Under the pieces are notes generated by a model, which was given only the letters and a program-made list of their open reading frames with translations, searched no databases and was not told the DNA's origin. Source: Solicoccozyma terricola (lineage: Eukaryota > Basidiomycota > Tremellomycetes > Filobasidiales > Piskurozymaceae). Taken from it: DNA of 64,000 bases. Both the position numbers and the translations under genes were made by a program. Below, piece after piece: positions 43,414-56,198 of the stretch; positions within the stretch are counted from its first letter, which is position 1; the number at the start of each line of letters is the position of its first letter. The DNA lies in the NCBI GenBank assembly GCA_001600875.1, contig BCLD01000027.1:74177-138176 (forward strand), given 5' to 3'.

Positions 43414-46400
43414 CTACCACGGATTACTCTCCGCTTCAGCCCATCGATCCTTCTTTCCCATTCCCACGTTCACTGAATTCCCTCCAATATCCCCATCCCC
43501 ATCATCATCCTCTCCTCGTCTCAAACCACCTATTCCAAATGATGACGACGACGACGACCCCGATTCAGTCGTTAGGTATTCCATCGGGAATGGTCTAGCA
43601 GGCGGTGCCATTTTCCCTATTCCACCACCCGATGATGACGAAGTTGCCATACTCGCAGTCGTAGTAGCAGGAGCAGGAGCAGGAGCAGACCATTCGTTGG
43701 CCATAACGAACGGTACACGTGATGATATCGCAGAATAAGAAGGCGTTGATTCTTCAGACGATGATGATAAAGTTGAGATATTGGTCATTGTTCGAAGTGG
43801 AGTCTGTCGATCGGGTATCGTCGTCGTCGTCTTCGTGGTCGAGTCCCACGATCCAGTTTCCTCTGAATGACGAACTGGTGTTCCAGAAACAGACGATGTT
43901 TCCCGTCGTACCATATCCGGTCTCTCCATCCCTGTTCCAAGTATCAACGACGGAGCACTTCCACTTCTATCCAATGGAGGCGGTTGAGGGACCTCAAATC
44001 CAGTCACAGAACCACCACCACCACCACCACCACCAACTGGTTCACTCCGGATCACTCCACCATTAGATGGATCCACATTCTTCCCTAATTCTCTCGAAAT
44101 AGCTGCAAAGTCGAATCCAGCCGTTTTTGGAATATTCAAAGAGGTTGAAGAGGCGGATGCTGAGCCGGAGCCAGAGCCGAGGGTAGAAGCGGAGAGTCCT
44201 TCGTTTGTAACAGGGTAAGACGGTTTAACCGGTACGATTGTGATATCCGTTTGTGGTCGTGGTTGATCAACACCATCTTCATCTTCATCTTCAAAGTAAT
44301 CCATCGACCTATTCCCTTCGCCCTTCTTCGGTATTGAAACAACACCACCAAAACTAGGTGGTAATGTTGGAGTAGACAATTGTTTGTTGTTCGATTTACC
44401 TCCACCACCTAAACGAGGGAATACTCCCCATACCTTCTTTTCACGACGAAGACGAGCTTCTTCTTCGTCTTTGGTGATCATGATGCGTTCTTGTACTGAC
44501 ATGTCCAGTTCGGGGTCCTGTTGGGGAGCGGGTGGCGACGGGGTAAGCAATGACGACAAAAAACGAAAACATGAGTTGCATCCCTCAGACGCCTCGACAC
44601 CACATCGCACTACGGTCTACAGCCCCTCGGTATCTATCACTCACATCAGGTTCATCAAACCAATCAGCTGTTATCGGCAGCCCAACCGTCTCCATCAGAA
44701 CGGGCATACACGATCGATAACTCATATGACCGGATAGCTTGTTGGTCACATCAACATTCTCAAGTCCCGGGATGTTCTCAACCGGTCGTAAACCCGCAAC
44801 CGTGTTCAAACCACCTGACGTCGCACGAAATAGATAGCCAAGTAACCAATCACTCGTGGCGAATCCATTGACGAATCGACCGGCAACGATACTTCGAACC
44901 TCGAGCCACGTAGATCTAGGCGCAGTCACCGTCGCGCCAAATAGGAAAACATCCTGTACAATCCCATACGCCTTGTTCCGTGCGAGTTCTTCGAGAGCGT
45001 AAAAGATGACACGCGCACCGAGGGAAAATCCAATCAGGGAGATGGGTCTCACACCTGCATGTCGAGCCATCAGTGTGTCAGCGAGGACTAGACCGGCAGC
45101 GTATGACCGATCGAGGGCATTAGACCAAGGGTTGTCGATCAGGTAGCCGAGTTTGGTGAGGACTACGAGCGATGACGGGAGAGGACGAGGGGAAGGGGGA
45201 GGAAGGGGGAGGGGTGGGGAGGGGTGGGGGGTTAGAAAACAAAGACGGGCGGGTAACAGACAAACAGGCCAACAACTCACTCAACGGCCATTGCAATGCA
45301 CTCATCAACGCCGTCATCGCAGTCGCTTGCAACACCGTTTGACCAACCTGCGTCAACACCTCGGTGGTGAGAATACGCAACGCGTTTCCCATCTCATTCA
45401 TCATCTCCGGTTCCCAAAGAACGGTGAATGCGTCTCCAACGATAGGGTCCAGGACCGAGAACGGCAGACGGACGTCATCCACTACACTTGACATGAATCT
45501 GAGGTCGAGGTAGATTGTCAGAAAAACAAAAAAAAGAACGAGCTCGAATACCTGCGCAGGTGCGCAAAGGACACTCACCCGGGCACGGTGATGAAACAGT
45601 TCACTCGCTTATTGTTGTGGATCGGCTTGAACTCAAATGTCCGCACTTCACGAGTACGTCGGGCCATTCCCTTGCCAGCGATCGAAGAACCGGTGAGAAC
45701 ACCGCCAGTAGTAATCGCAACGGCACCACCGGTACCAGCGAGGAAACCGGTGGTCCCAGATATGCCAACGGTAGCGAATGCTGCGCCCAAACCGGCACCG
45801 ATGACCGGAGCAAGGAGACCTGCCGATAGCCCGATGACTAGACCTCCGCCTGGTAGACCGGAACACATCAGCTCAAACCGAGTATCTGACGAACAACAAA
45901 TCCATACGCACCCAATGTTGCCAAACCCATCATCGCATACCGCCTCTTCTTCCCCTTCTGCCGCCGACCTTCAATGACCTCCTGTTGCTCTAGCTTTTCC
46001 ACGCCCTCTTGAATCTCCAACGCGTCCGTGACACGCTTCTCAAACCGTGTCACATCGAGGTTCGTAAGACCTAGACGATCGGCCACTCGCTCGAGGAAAA
46101 CCCGGGAACGAGAGTCATAAACCGAATCGGCGATGAGAACCAGAAAAAGATCGCAAAGCTGGGGTTTGCCATAGCTTCAGCACACGCAGCGTTCAATTTC
46201 GATGTTGCGCCCACACAACTCACGATCGTCCACCTGATGTCCAAGGTAACATTCTCATCTGTTTTCGACAACGAGGTTGATACACCAGGAAGTGCTTTAC
46301 TTTCCGATTGCGGTGGTAGCTCAGGTGGCAGTGCAGTCAGGCGAGGACTTAGGATATCCTCTGGAGGCCCCGGAAGACGTAGCGGTGGGTTCGCTTTCGG

Positions 46401-47807
46401 AGTCGTTGACTCCTCCTCCTCCTCCTCATCGTCTTGCGGAGCCGTCCCGTCGATAGAGGGTTCATCATCTCCCAGATCTTCAGAGAACGTGGCCAAGTCG
46501 CCGTCACTCTCGACCACACTTCGCGGTGTCGTGGTCGCTATACTGCCGCTACGCAATCTGGCTGTAGAAGGTCCTGCGACCACTTGAAATTTCTTTGGCA
46601 TCTCATCTTCGTCTTCGTCGTCGTCGTCGCCGAATGGGTTATTGAATTTTCGAGGTGTCAATGGTGGTGGTGGTGGTAGAGGGGACTTGGGTGTGGTGGA
46701 CGTCGGTGCCGCTTCCCCAGCGACACCTTCTTCAGTCCTCGCATACGGTGGAGGCGGCGGTTCGTCCGCATCTGCAACAGTATCCTCCAAGTCTTCGCCC
46801 TTTTCCTTCCTCTCTCGTTTTTGTTGCTCTTCCTCCTCAAGACGAACACGCTCCATCTCCTCCGCCAATTCTTTCCGTTTCACCTCCTCCGGATCGTATT
46901 CTGGGTTCTTGATGGTATGTGTGGTCATTAGGGAGGGGACGAGGTCCATAGGGTCGACACCGTGTTCTGCTAGACTTTCAATCATCTTTTGCTCTGAAAC
47001 AGCGTACGCGATTGCAGAGTCAGTTGCGATTCCCCCAAAGGTAGGCTATGCGAAACGGGACGAGCTCTTTCACTTACCGGCCGCCTCGAGCTCCATATGC
47101 TGGTAGAGCCTGGCCATAATCTTAAGCATCCAAAGCTTCCCATTCTCCACGCTCCCAGCTGCAGCGCTATTCTGCAACTTCTTCTTTTTCCCCGGAATGA
47201 GTCCTCTTCCCATATCGATGAGCATTCCACGAGCTACGAGGGCACATAAACCGACGTAGGCTATTCGTTGACCTTCTGTCAACAACTCTTTCGTAGCTTG
47301 CATTTGACTGAGAGGAGTCATCGCTGTATCTTCATTGAAGAGGTATTTGGTCCGCATATGGACTTCCTCGGACTCTTCGTCTTCGAAGAGACGTAGTCGG
47401 GTGTAGTCTGATTCATCCTGAGTGATCTTGTCACGCCAGTTAGATTCGGTATGAAGATCGGGATCGAGCTCGAGGTTCGTTCCGGTAGCATTGCCTGAAA
47501 CCACTGCTTCTTCGGGGTCTAGACGGACAGGAGGACGGTATTTGTATTTGCGCTCGTCCTCGTCTTCAAATCCAAGTGAGCTCTGGTCCTCGGATCGGAC
47601 GACCGGCATATCTGGAGAGGATTGAGTAACATGAAAGGGTGCCAATAAGTGTGACATGGTCAAGTCAACCCCCGGGGCCTGCGGAAACGCAAAGCGCTTA
47701 CCCTGCCATCCCTCATCATCGTCATCGTCATCCACGCTATCGCCAAAGTCTGCTCGATTGTCTGTAGTCTTGGAAGGGAAGGTCGCTCGAGATGGTGCTG
47801 GAATCAT
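43414..47807 (-). CDS. DUF726 (TMCO4/Mil1-like) alpha/beta-hydrolase-fold membrane protein
   Basis: Start MIPAPSRATFPS at 47807, stop at 43414; about six introns. Order: acidic N-terminus; a conserved helical block (GQRIAYVGLCALVARGM, KIMARLYQHMELEA); a disordered middle with PPPPPYAR, NNPFGDDDDED and long Glu/Asp runs; then VADRLGLTNLDV. Glycine-rich hydrophobic segments follow (GLVIGLSAGLLAPVIGAG, GAGLGAAFATVG) before the hydrolase-like part. That part shows VPGFMSS, WEPEMMNEMG, the nucleophile-elbow-like ISLIGFSLGARV, VFLFGATV and NVDVTNKLSGHMSY, which are hallmarks of DUF726. The C-terminal 390 residues are disordered. Yeast Mil1 (YFL034W) in this family binds AP-1 clathrin adaptors, so the NPF and acidic motifs hint at trafficking. 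Enzymatic activity is unproven. Confidence 0.85.
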
Positions 47808-48223
47808 GCTTGTGTCGTTGGAGAGCCGACCTTGGCCGGGGGGCTGGGTTGTGTTTGGCGTGAATGGGGGAAACCTAGATCATAGCGATGTGGAAGAGGG
47901 ACCGATGTGCGGTGCTGAATGGCCGTCTGGTATGCTGTTACGAGGGGGTATCATTGAGGGAGGACATGTATGTGTAGGTGGGCAGAGTACGGTCCACAAC
48001 TGGATAACGCGCGGACTAATGCGCCCGAGGGAGGGAGAGCGTGGATAGGTCGTCAGAGAGGTAGGGAATACAAATGCATGGTGTACAACTGTCCAGTCAT
48101 ATGTTTCGGCGGGTGGGAGCGTTTCATACGTATCGTCATCGTCGCATCCTGTATCGACCATCTCCGCGTCTGTCGTGGGCAGCGCTGATCAGCCATCATT
48201 GGCCAAGGGGAAACGCAGTCCGC
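47808..48223. other. Intergenic: SAE2 3' UTR and DUF726 promoter
   Basis: About 415 bp with no supportable gene. Open frames here are short and motif-free on both strands. Confidence 0.55.
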
Positions 48224-50582
48224 TCATCCAACGCACTCTGCCTCTTGTCTCAGTCTCTCTTGCTTATCTCGATGCATTCTGTCGGCTTTAGCGTTCTCCT
48301 CTGCAACTTGAGGTGTACTAGGAAATCCCAGATTCCTGCGTGAGAATTCGTTTCGTTTCGTTCGTCAGTCTGCCTGCGATAACACGGAAAAACAACACAA
48401 TCTCCACGATGTACCTACCAGTAGCCAGGCGGAGTCGGATTCCGAGCATGCTGAAAATCAAAGGCAAGAATGTAAGAAGGGGCTTCAGTTCGTTGGCTGC
48501 ATGAAAGAAAAACACGCAGTCGAGAACTATTATTCACCACTGCTCTATGCCTGGATACCTCGTTCTTGTGAGCTTGGACATGTCGTTCTTCGTCGTTCTC
48601 CGGAGGCATCTCTCCAGTGATCGGCTGTCGGAATGGAGGTGCCTGGTTGTGTTTCGGAAGGTCACTCGTGTACTGGTACCACTGTTATATCCAAGCCGAC
48701 GTAGGTAGCTCAGTTTGAGTAATAATTACCACACAGAGTCGTGATGATCAGGCGGGCTACAACTCACATTCTTACACTCATCGCAATCCTCCCCTTGCAA
48801 ATGCTTTCGACATTCCTTCTTCCTCACAACGTCATGATAGGCATAAGAATGGCCATTGTTCTTACTCGGGTCGATCTCGTACTTGTCTCGGAAAGATCTA
48901 TTTTCCGGTCTGTTGATTGGTGTGGACCGCACAATTTTCAAAAAACGAAACGTTGGGTCGTCCAACAAGATCACTCACTCAACCGGCTTGCTGTCTGAAT
49001 ATCTGCCACGTCCCTTGTAAGTCGCATAAACCTTTGACCTCTCTGATCCATTCTTCCTCGCCAACTCCCTCAAATGCTTGACCTTTTCTTGACCCTGTAA
49101 ACCGTTCAAAATCTTGTCACCGCTCGGCGACGCCACAAGAGCGTTCTTGAGGGGTGAATTGGCGGTTTCATTTCGTGCTTTCTTGTTCGTCGGAGTATCT
49201 ACTTCACCGTTTCTCGATGGGAAACGTAGATCATCCTCAAAGGAGTCTCTACGGGAATAAGGTCGCTTGTTATCGCTTGTTGTCGAGGTCACGCCGTTGA
49301 CACCTCGTCCTAACCATTTGACGGGTCGAGGCTCGGATATACTCTTCTGCATGGAGGGTACATTAATGTGAGATGACATGGACGTTCGAGGAGGATCTGA
49401 AACGGCGACTTTGGGCGGCGGCTTCATTCCTGAAAAGGCGAATGGAGTTCGAGGTTGATCATCACGTATGGGATATTTGGTAACGGGTCCTCCTAGTCTA
49501 GGTTTGGATGTGGTGAATTTAACCTCCGTAACTGATTGTTTCGAGCGAGTTGCAGATCGATCCCGTCGTATAGGCGTGATATTCTCTTGCGATTCTTCGA
49601 CGAGAATTCTCGATCTATCGATGAGGTTCTGATGCTGACTTTGTGATGATCGCGATCGCAATTCCCTTCGATCAAGTGAAGGACCACAGAGCATCTTGAC
49701 GACACCTCCATCTTTTTCTTCCTGTTTTGCTTCGGGTATAATCAAACTCTGTAACAAGTTTAAACTCTCGAATTCTGCATGATCACTCGCAGGTAAAGTC
49801 TGCGTCTCCTTTTCCTCCTCCTCCATCTCAACATCGTAAAACATTGGTTGTTTCAATGGACTGATGTTGACACTTTGTTGTGTACAAGTCTTGAGTTTGA
49901 TTGGAGTATTGTGCTTTGATGTAGGAGATAATGGAGATGGGGCTTTGGAAATGATGGGAGGAGCGTAGCTGGTAGATGTACCGGTAGTCACTTTGACTTG
50001 ATGATCGACCGGTATCCCCTCATCATCCATCCTGACATCCCTATCCTCCTCCTCCTCCTCCCCCTCCGCGTCCACCACCACCCTCTCATTCTCCTCTTTC
50101 TTCACCTCACTTCCACCAGCTCTCTTCCTCCCACTTCTCAGTCTGTGTATCTTATCCTCCATCTTTGTTTTCAAAGCCTCCCATGCAATACGGTCTGATC
50201 GGCGTGTTTGGAGAAGGGATTCGTGGGATTGTACGAGGTTGTTGTACTTGATGAGGAGATCGGGGTAGAGGAGAGTGGAGACGGTGGTGGAAGGTGAGAT
50301 GGACTTGGATGTTGATCTGATTCACTCTGAGTCAGGTGTATGGTCCAAAACTGGTAGCTCCATCTCGTTCCCGACTTACTCGGCAGAGTTCTTGATAACA
50401 GATGTCTTTTCCACCTTCTCGACGTTTTTCAACATACCCTCCAAGATCATATTCTCCTTTCTCAACTTATCCATCTCCACTTTGATTATTTCATTCTGAC
50501 GTTGAGAGATGACGAGGTCGTTGTGTAGTCGTGCGAGTTGCGTGAGTTGGTCATTATCCAAGTCCACACTGAATTCGGCCAT
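48224..50582 (-). CDS. SAE2: SAE2/CtIP/Ctp1 DNA-end resection factor
   Basis: Cofactor of the Mre11-Rad50-Nbs1 nuclease that starts resection of double-strand breaks and removes Spo11 from meiotic breaks. Exon 1 is 50380-50582 (MAEFSVDLDNDQ). The first 130 residues form a coiled coil (LARLHNDLVISQRQNEIIKV, LLIKYNNLVQSHESLL), matching the N-terminal tetramerisation region. A long disordered Ser/Lys/Glu region follows. The diagnostic C-terminus is complete across several introns: YKGRGRYS, NGHSYAYHDVVRKKECR, the CxxC pair GEDCDECKNWYQ, SRHRAV, and NPTPPGYWNLGFP. The last exon adds a basic/Gln-rich tail ending ECVG at 48224. The RHR and CxxC motifs are needed for function in CtIP. The gene is divergent from BUR1. 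Confidence 0.92.
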
Positions 50583-51168
50583 GCTGGGAGAGACCAGTCG
50601 AGTTCACCACTGGACTAATCTGTGCTGGTCATGAACGATGGTGAGGATCGGTGATGCATGAGATTTGTGTATGGGATTGTGATCGGTGATGTTTGGCATG
50701 TAGCGTCGATTGGCCACAAGGGGAAGGCCCTCGAAGACCCATTCACCATTTCTTCGTAGCCTACAACTCGGTCAATATCGATCGTAGAGACAAGCAGGGC
50801 AGTCAGATGGGTAGCCATAGATGCGGAGAGCGATGTGAGACCTATAGCTTGGCAGCATACATACCCGCATAGCGACCTGTATGCTATCCCATTGCCATCC
50901 CATTTCCATCCCATCCCATCCCAATTCTCACGCCGTCGCACGCGAGCGAACCAGTTCAACTCGACTCATCTCCATCGTTATATACATGTCGACCATCTCA
51001 CACTCCTCGGCATCCACTGCAACCACCTTCAACTCCATCGCTACCGGACCGTCAGTGGAGTCCGTCATGCTGGAGCACTTTTAATCTCTCGTTAAAAAAC
51101 TCCCAAAAAACTCACCACCGTCAACGTTGCATCGTCAGCAGGCTCAGCTCCGTTCTCGACACTTCGAC
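50583..51168. promoter_or_regulatory. Divergent promoter between SAE2 and BUR1
   Basis: A 586-bp shared upstream region. On the plus strand it has a repeated catccc/catttcc pyrimidine-rich run at 50886-50925 and a tatatac element at about 50979-50985, some 185 bp before the BUR1 ATG. No gene seen. Confidence 0.45.
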
Positions 51169-54100
51169 ATGAACGTCCTCGATGCATATGGCTCCAGCCC
51201 AGAGATAGAAGCCGATATCGAAGTCGAAGCCAATTTCGATGTCGCAGTCGCAGTCGATGTCGATATCTCCTCATCTAAACCTCAATCCAAAGGAGCTTCA
51301 CCGCCGGCACCGGATCTGGAATTTTCCACATCGACACCTGTTGTACATTCGGATCCCAATTTTCCACAATCACCACCACCTTTACTGGACTCTATAGGTG
51401 TTGTCGAGTCGCAATTCACCAAGCATGACGAAACGGGAGCGGACTCAGTATTGCAAGGAGTAGATATGCCCTCAGTTGCAGAAGTAGCACCTGGTACACC
51501 TCCGTCTACTGGGTTGGAGCTCAAAATCAGGGAGACTTCATCGGCCTCACCGATAATCGGAGACACATCTGCCGCATCATTATCCCCGAAAGGACCATCA
51601 ATGCAAAAGGAAACCACAGACCACAAACCACCTGAAGGTTCTACAACAGCTGTTATCCTCGAGTCGGCACCACTTCCGACTGCCAGTCTTGTTGCGCCAT
51701 CCTTACCCGCATTCTCATCCTTACCGGTCCCTCATCCTTCTCTCCCTGCTCGACCAATCACAACTCCCACCATCGCTCTACAGGGTCATCCTTCCTCTCA
51801 TCCAGCAATCTCACATCATCCTGCTCCTTCACTCTCGACTCGACTCGGTCCAAAGCAAGAAAGTCGTAGATCCGTTGAAGGAGAAGAACGAGCACCAGTC
51901 GAAGCGGTGTTGATTTCTGGCGGAAAGGAAAAGACGAATTTGGAACTGGAAATGATGACTGTACCCATTCCAAAGTCAGAAATCCGTAGATCCCTTGAAC
52001 GAGAAGAACCAGCACCGGTTGGACTCGTGGCATCATCTGGCGGAGAGGAAGGTGGAAATTTAGAAAAGACTAGGAGTCGACTCAGTTCAAATTCAGAAAA
52101 CCGTAGATCTCCTAAAGGCAGAGGACGAACGCCAGTAGAACATGCGATGTCTGATGGTGAAGAAGATGGTGAATTGAAACATCAAAAAGAAGTGTCACTT
52201 GCATCAGAAAAATCTCGAGAACAGGTGGATAGAGGGCAAGAGGAGTCTCGGAGGAGGAACTCTGTGCACACACGGGGAACACCTCGAGAAGCTGGGAGAT
52301 ATCGTGAAGATGACGCAAGGACATCGCAACGAGCTCGCTCAAGAGAAAGCGGGAAATCGGGAGTATCATCTCAACATGTCGCTTCGAATGGTGACCATGA
52401 AGGATACGGATGGAAAAACCGGAGATCGGATGTGGACAAGGGACGGTCCAGGAGGAGAAGTAGAGATGATCGGTCTCGTGATCGCGAGGGAGCCGTCAGA
52501 GGGCAGCGTTCTCCCTCGAGAGACCGCTATCGCGATAGGTCGTTGGATCGAGAACCGATTTGGCGGGATCAGAACATCTCATCTGAATCTAGCCGACGCA
52601 GGCGAGAAGATAGTCTGGATCGTGGGTGGAGAAGAGAGCCAGAAAGACAGAGACCGCGGGACGGAGACGATAGACGACCACGGGGTCGCGATTCATCAGG
52701 AGATCATTGGGATCCAAGGGAAGACCGTGAGAGGGGAGATACGGCATATAGACGAGATGACCTAGGGATATATGGTTCAGCAAGAGGGCACCGATTACAT
52801 TACCGCCGCTATTCTCAGGAGGATATGCGAGACGCATTACCTTACAGTGGTTCATTACCCATAAAGCCAGCGGATTCTTACAGACCTCAAAGCTCTCGTG
52901 GAGGAATGGACAATGACCTGCCTGTCATCAGACCCGCAGATCCCTACAGGACCTCGAACTCTCGTGATTCAGCGGGACATTCCCGTCAGCGCCGGCCATC
53001 AACAAATTCCGATGACGTGCATGTGGGAGACAAGGCCATATCGACAGAGCGGAGTGAAAACCATCCAAGTTTAAGACTTCCAAGAAGACCGTCGCCGAGT
53101 TATGCGGCACCAGCGCTTCCGCCGCCTCCACTTTCAACCCATCGGGAGCATCCTCCCCATCAGCGCCCTTCAGCTCCGGTCCAACCGGCTCCGCGATCTC
53201 CACCTCGATCGCCTGCACGGCCAAATTGGTCACCTGTCGGTCAGTCATTTGACACGCTCCCTGTCTTGCCCCCGCTCGCGAAGAAGGAGAAACGATCATC
53301 GATATACGCAGAATCAAACGAACCACCAAGGAAACGCGCAAGATCTCGTCATTCGTTTGAACCATCAGTCACACCTCCCCCCGAGCCTTCTGGACCGCTG
53401 CCGCCCCCACCGGAAATGACTCCACCTCCTGTACCTCCAGGAGATTCGCCATCGCTAAATGTCACGATACTCCCGGAAACCGCCAAGGAACCTCCGCCGC
53501 CTTCAGAGCAGGTCGATCTGGCGAACGGAGTGTCTGTCCCACCAACTCCTAATCCTAATCTACTCAAGGTGGATCCGATCTCAAAGCCGCCAACGCCGGC
53601 GCCTTTCAATGCGGCAGCTTCTAGGAAAGCTTCTGCCAGCCTGAAATACGTACGAGCAATTGGAAGGCATCTGGATCCACAGCGCGAGGAAGCGGTGTAC
53701 GGTAGGACCTTCACCGGCGTGGTCAAGGTAGACACATACCTTCGGCCTCAGACGAGCTCGGATATCAAGGACGCAACTTTGGGCAAGGGTACTTTCGGGT
53801 ACGCACACCATTTTTAACTGTTGACAAGACGATATGCTAACGGTCTTCACCCTGTCACAGGCTGGTCACACTCGCAACTCGTATATTGGACGAGAAAAGA
53901 GTGGCTCTGAAACTTTTGCAGAATCCCCCTTCAGAAGATGGGAAGGCTCGACCGCATCAAGGAGTGGGTGTTGACATTGCATTAGCGTATTGGCGGACTT
54001 GATCTGATGGTTTCTCAACAGATCTTGGGCTCAACCTTGCGTGAGATCAAGTTACTGAAGCTTCTCCAGCATGAAAATATCGTGTCGCTGCTGGAAATTA

Positions 54101-55823
54101 TAGTTGAGCGGAAGCAAGGTAGGTCTTGTGGGTCTTCCAACAGACGTATCTGTACTCCGCTCTGACGTCCTGTTCTCACCAATATTAGACGGCTCTTCGG
54201 ATACATACCTTGTCTTTCCCTATATGGATCACGATCTCTGCGGGTTACTGAAGAATAAGGCTTTTGACAACCGACCGCGCATTCTCAAGCTGTACATGCT
54301 GCAGTTGTTGGAGGGGGCTGCTTTCATGCACCACGTGAGTACGGGCCGTCTTTGTTGTGCTTTTGCGAGCGGCGATGCTGACACTCTGTCTGGTGCGCCT
54401 TCAGAACAACATCATCCACCGCGATCTCAAGTCGGCGAACCTCCTGATTGACAACCAAGGCAATCTCCAGATAGCCGACTTCGGTCTAGCACGTCCGATA
54501 CTTAGTCACCCAGTGGACGATCGTAACGATTACCTGTATACCAATATGGTGGTCACAAGGTGGTATCGTGCGCCAGAGCTCATCATGGGAGAGTCTCTTT
54601 ACGGCGCCGAGGTTGATATCTGGAGTATCGGGTGAGTTGATATTGGGATAACAGGAAACAAAGGGGACAAATCTTGAGCGTTTGGTCTTTCTAGCTGCAT
54701 TTTTGGCGAAATGTACTCCAAGACTGTTCTTCTGAACGGCAACAGCGATGTCGACCAACTTGTTAAGATCTTTCATCTTTGCGGAACGCCACCTCCAGAC
54801 TATGAGAAGTTTCACAACGTCCTTATTCACAACTCGATCGTCAATGACAACCGGAAGTTGGATCCGAGGGAACATGTCACCGTCAAAGAGGTTGCCTCTA
54901 TGGAACAAAGGAGGCGGATCCACGAGTTCTCTTCAGCACACGTCACTCCCGAGTTCGTTAGCCTGCTTGATCGCATTCTGGTGATCAATCCTGCAAAGAG
55001 ACCTACTGCTCTCGATCTGCTAAATGACAAGTTCTTTTGGCTTGATCCGCCACCTCTCGCGAAGGCGGAGTGAGTGGATACGAAACCGCTCTTTTTGACG
55101 TGACACGCAGAAGCTGAAGCATCCACTTGCCTATACAGCGTCATACCTCTCAATGCGAGCAAAGAACGCCGCGATCAGCTCGAAGCGGAAGAGACTGCCC
55201 ATGCACTTGCAGCTGCCAATCACCATCAACAACAACAACAACAACAACATCATCATCAGCAGCAACAACAGCATCAAGCGGCATTAGCCCAAACATTCGC
55301 TATACACCAACATAATCAAATGGGCGCTGCTGTCATGCAATATGCGGTGGCACCACCACCGATGGCTTTCGGCAACAACGTGCTCTCCAACGGGATACAG
55401 GGGATGAATGGAATGAACGGTATGAACGGAATGAACGGAATGAACGGAATGAACGGGATGAACGGGATGGATGGGATGAACGGCATGAACGGTATGCAGC
55501 AAGGCAACGGACGGACGATGGCAATGGTTCCTATGGGTGGCAATCCATACGTCGGAGGTGGACCACCTATGCGGCCTAACTACCCACGTCAAAATCAGTA
55601 TCAGCATCAGGCACAGCAGCCCCCTCAGCATCAATATCAGCAACATCAACAACCGATGTTACAACAGCATTCTCAGTTCGGTCCGGCAATGCAGCAACCG
55701 CATCTCAATCTACCGCAGCGACCACCGGGCGGGTTCCCTGTTGGACCACCGCGAGGGATGAATTTCGCGGGAGCGCATGGCCAAGGAGTGAGACCACCTA
55801 TCGGTCGGCCAAACAGGTTCTAA
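51169..55823 (+). CDS. BUR1: BUR1/CDK9-type cyclin-dependent kinase
   Basis: Transcription-elongation kinase that phosphorylates the RNA polymerase II CTD and Spt5. Exons 51169-53798, 53861-53963, 54022-54118, 54189-54334, 54405-54631, 54695-55069 and 55139-55823 give 1420 residues. The ATG at 51169 is chosen; the frame runs upstream only to a TTG. The 830-residue N-terminus is Pro/Ser-rich, then Arg/Ser/Asp-rich (RSRRRSRDDRSRDRE), similar to CDK12-type arms. Kinase domain: LGKGTFGLVTLA, VALKLL, a diverged cyclin helix GSTLREIKLLKLL, IIHRDLKSANLL, IADFGLARP, and YTNMVVTRWYRAPEL, the BUR1-type activation loop. The C-terminus is Gln/His-rich and contains an MNG tripeptide repeat. Kinase-domain features favour BUR1 over CTK1/CDK12 despite the RS-like arm. 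Confidence 0.88.
55402..55499 (+). repeat. 9-bp minisatellite encoding (GMN)n in BUR1
   Basis: About ten tandem copies of ggaatgaac/gggatgaac encode Gly-Met-Asn, with one Asp variant. The unit length keeps the reading frame. Confidence 0.9.
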
Positions 55824-56198
55824 GGCATAGGAAAGATGGCTCGCTGAGCGCTCGCCACATCTAGTCGAATCTTGGTGTCATGGTTGCTATGGCATAACGT
55901 GCCATTCTAAATGATGACCTGTTAATCCCTGACCAACGACTGCATATGGAAGTGAACTTCGAAAGATGTCCAACCAACCTAGTCATGCAGATCAGAACAA
56001 CAGACGGCTCGCCTGGCAAGCGAACATGCGAGCCACACCCGATGTGTGAGCGACTGGCAAGCCGGAGATGTAGGTCACGATGATGTGATGCTCGAGTCTT
56101 TTGCACCGCGACAACTGCCTGCTATCTAACAACGACATTTGATTCGATATAATCTGGTTCACAACCCGGAGCTCGCACTACAGGAACACATGCACCAC
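55824..56198. other. Convergent 3' intergenic region
   Basis: About 375 bp between two convergent stops, expected to hold both poly(A) regions. No gene seen. Confidence 0.6.

Noticed and set aside
42460..43420. Long open frames on both strands across the 60-base gap
   Set aside because: Pro/His/Thr low-complexity translation of G-rich and microsatellite DNA with no conserved motif; they overlap the LCB2 start.
55284..55652. Antisense open frame of HP/SI repeats
   Set aside because: Complement of the BUR1 MNG and Gln repeats; no independent evidence.
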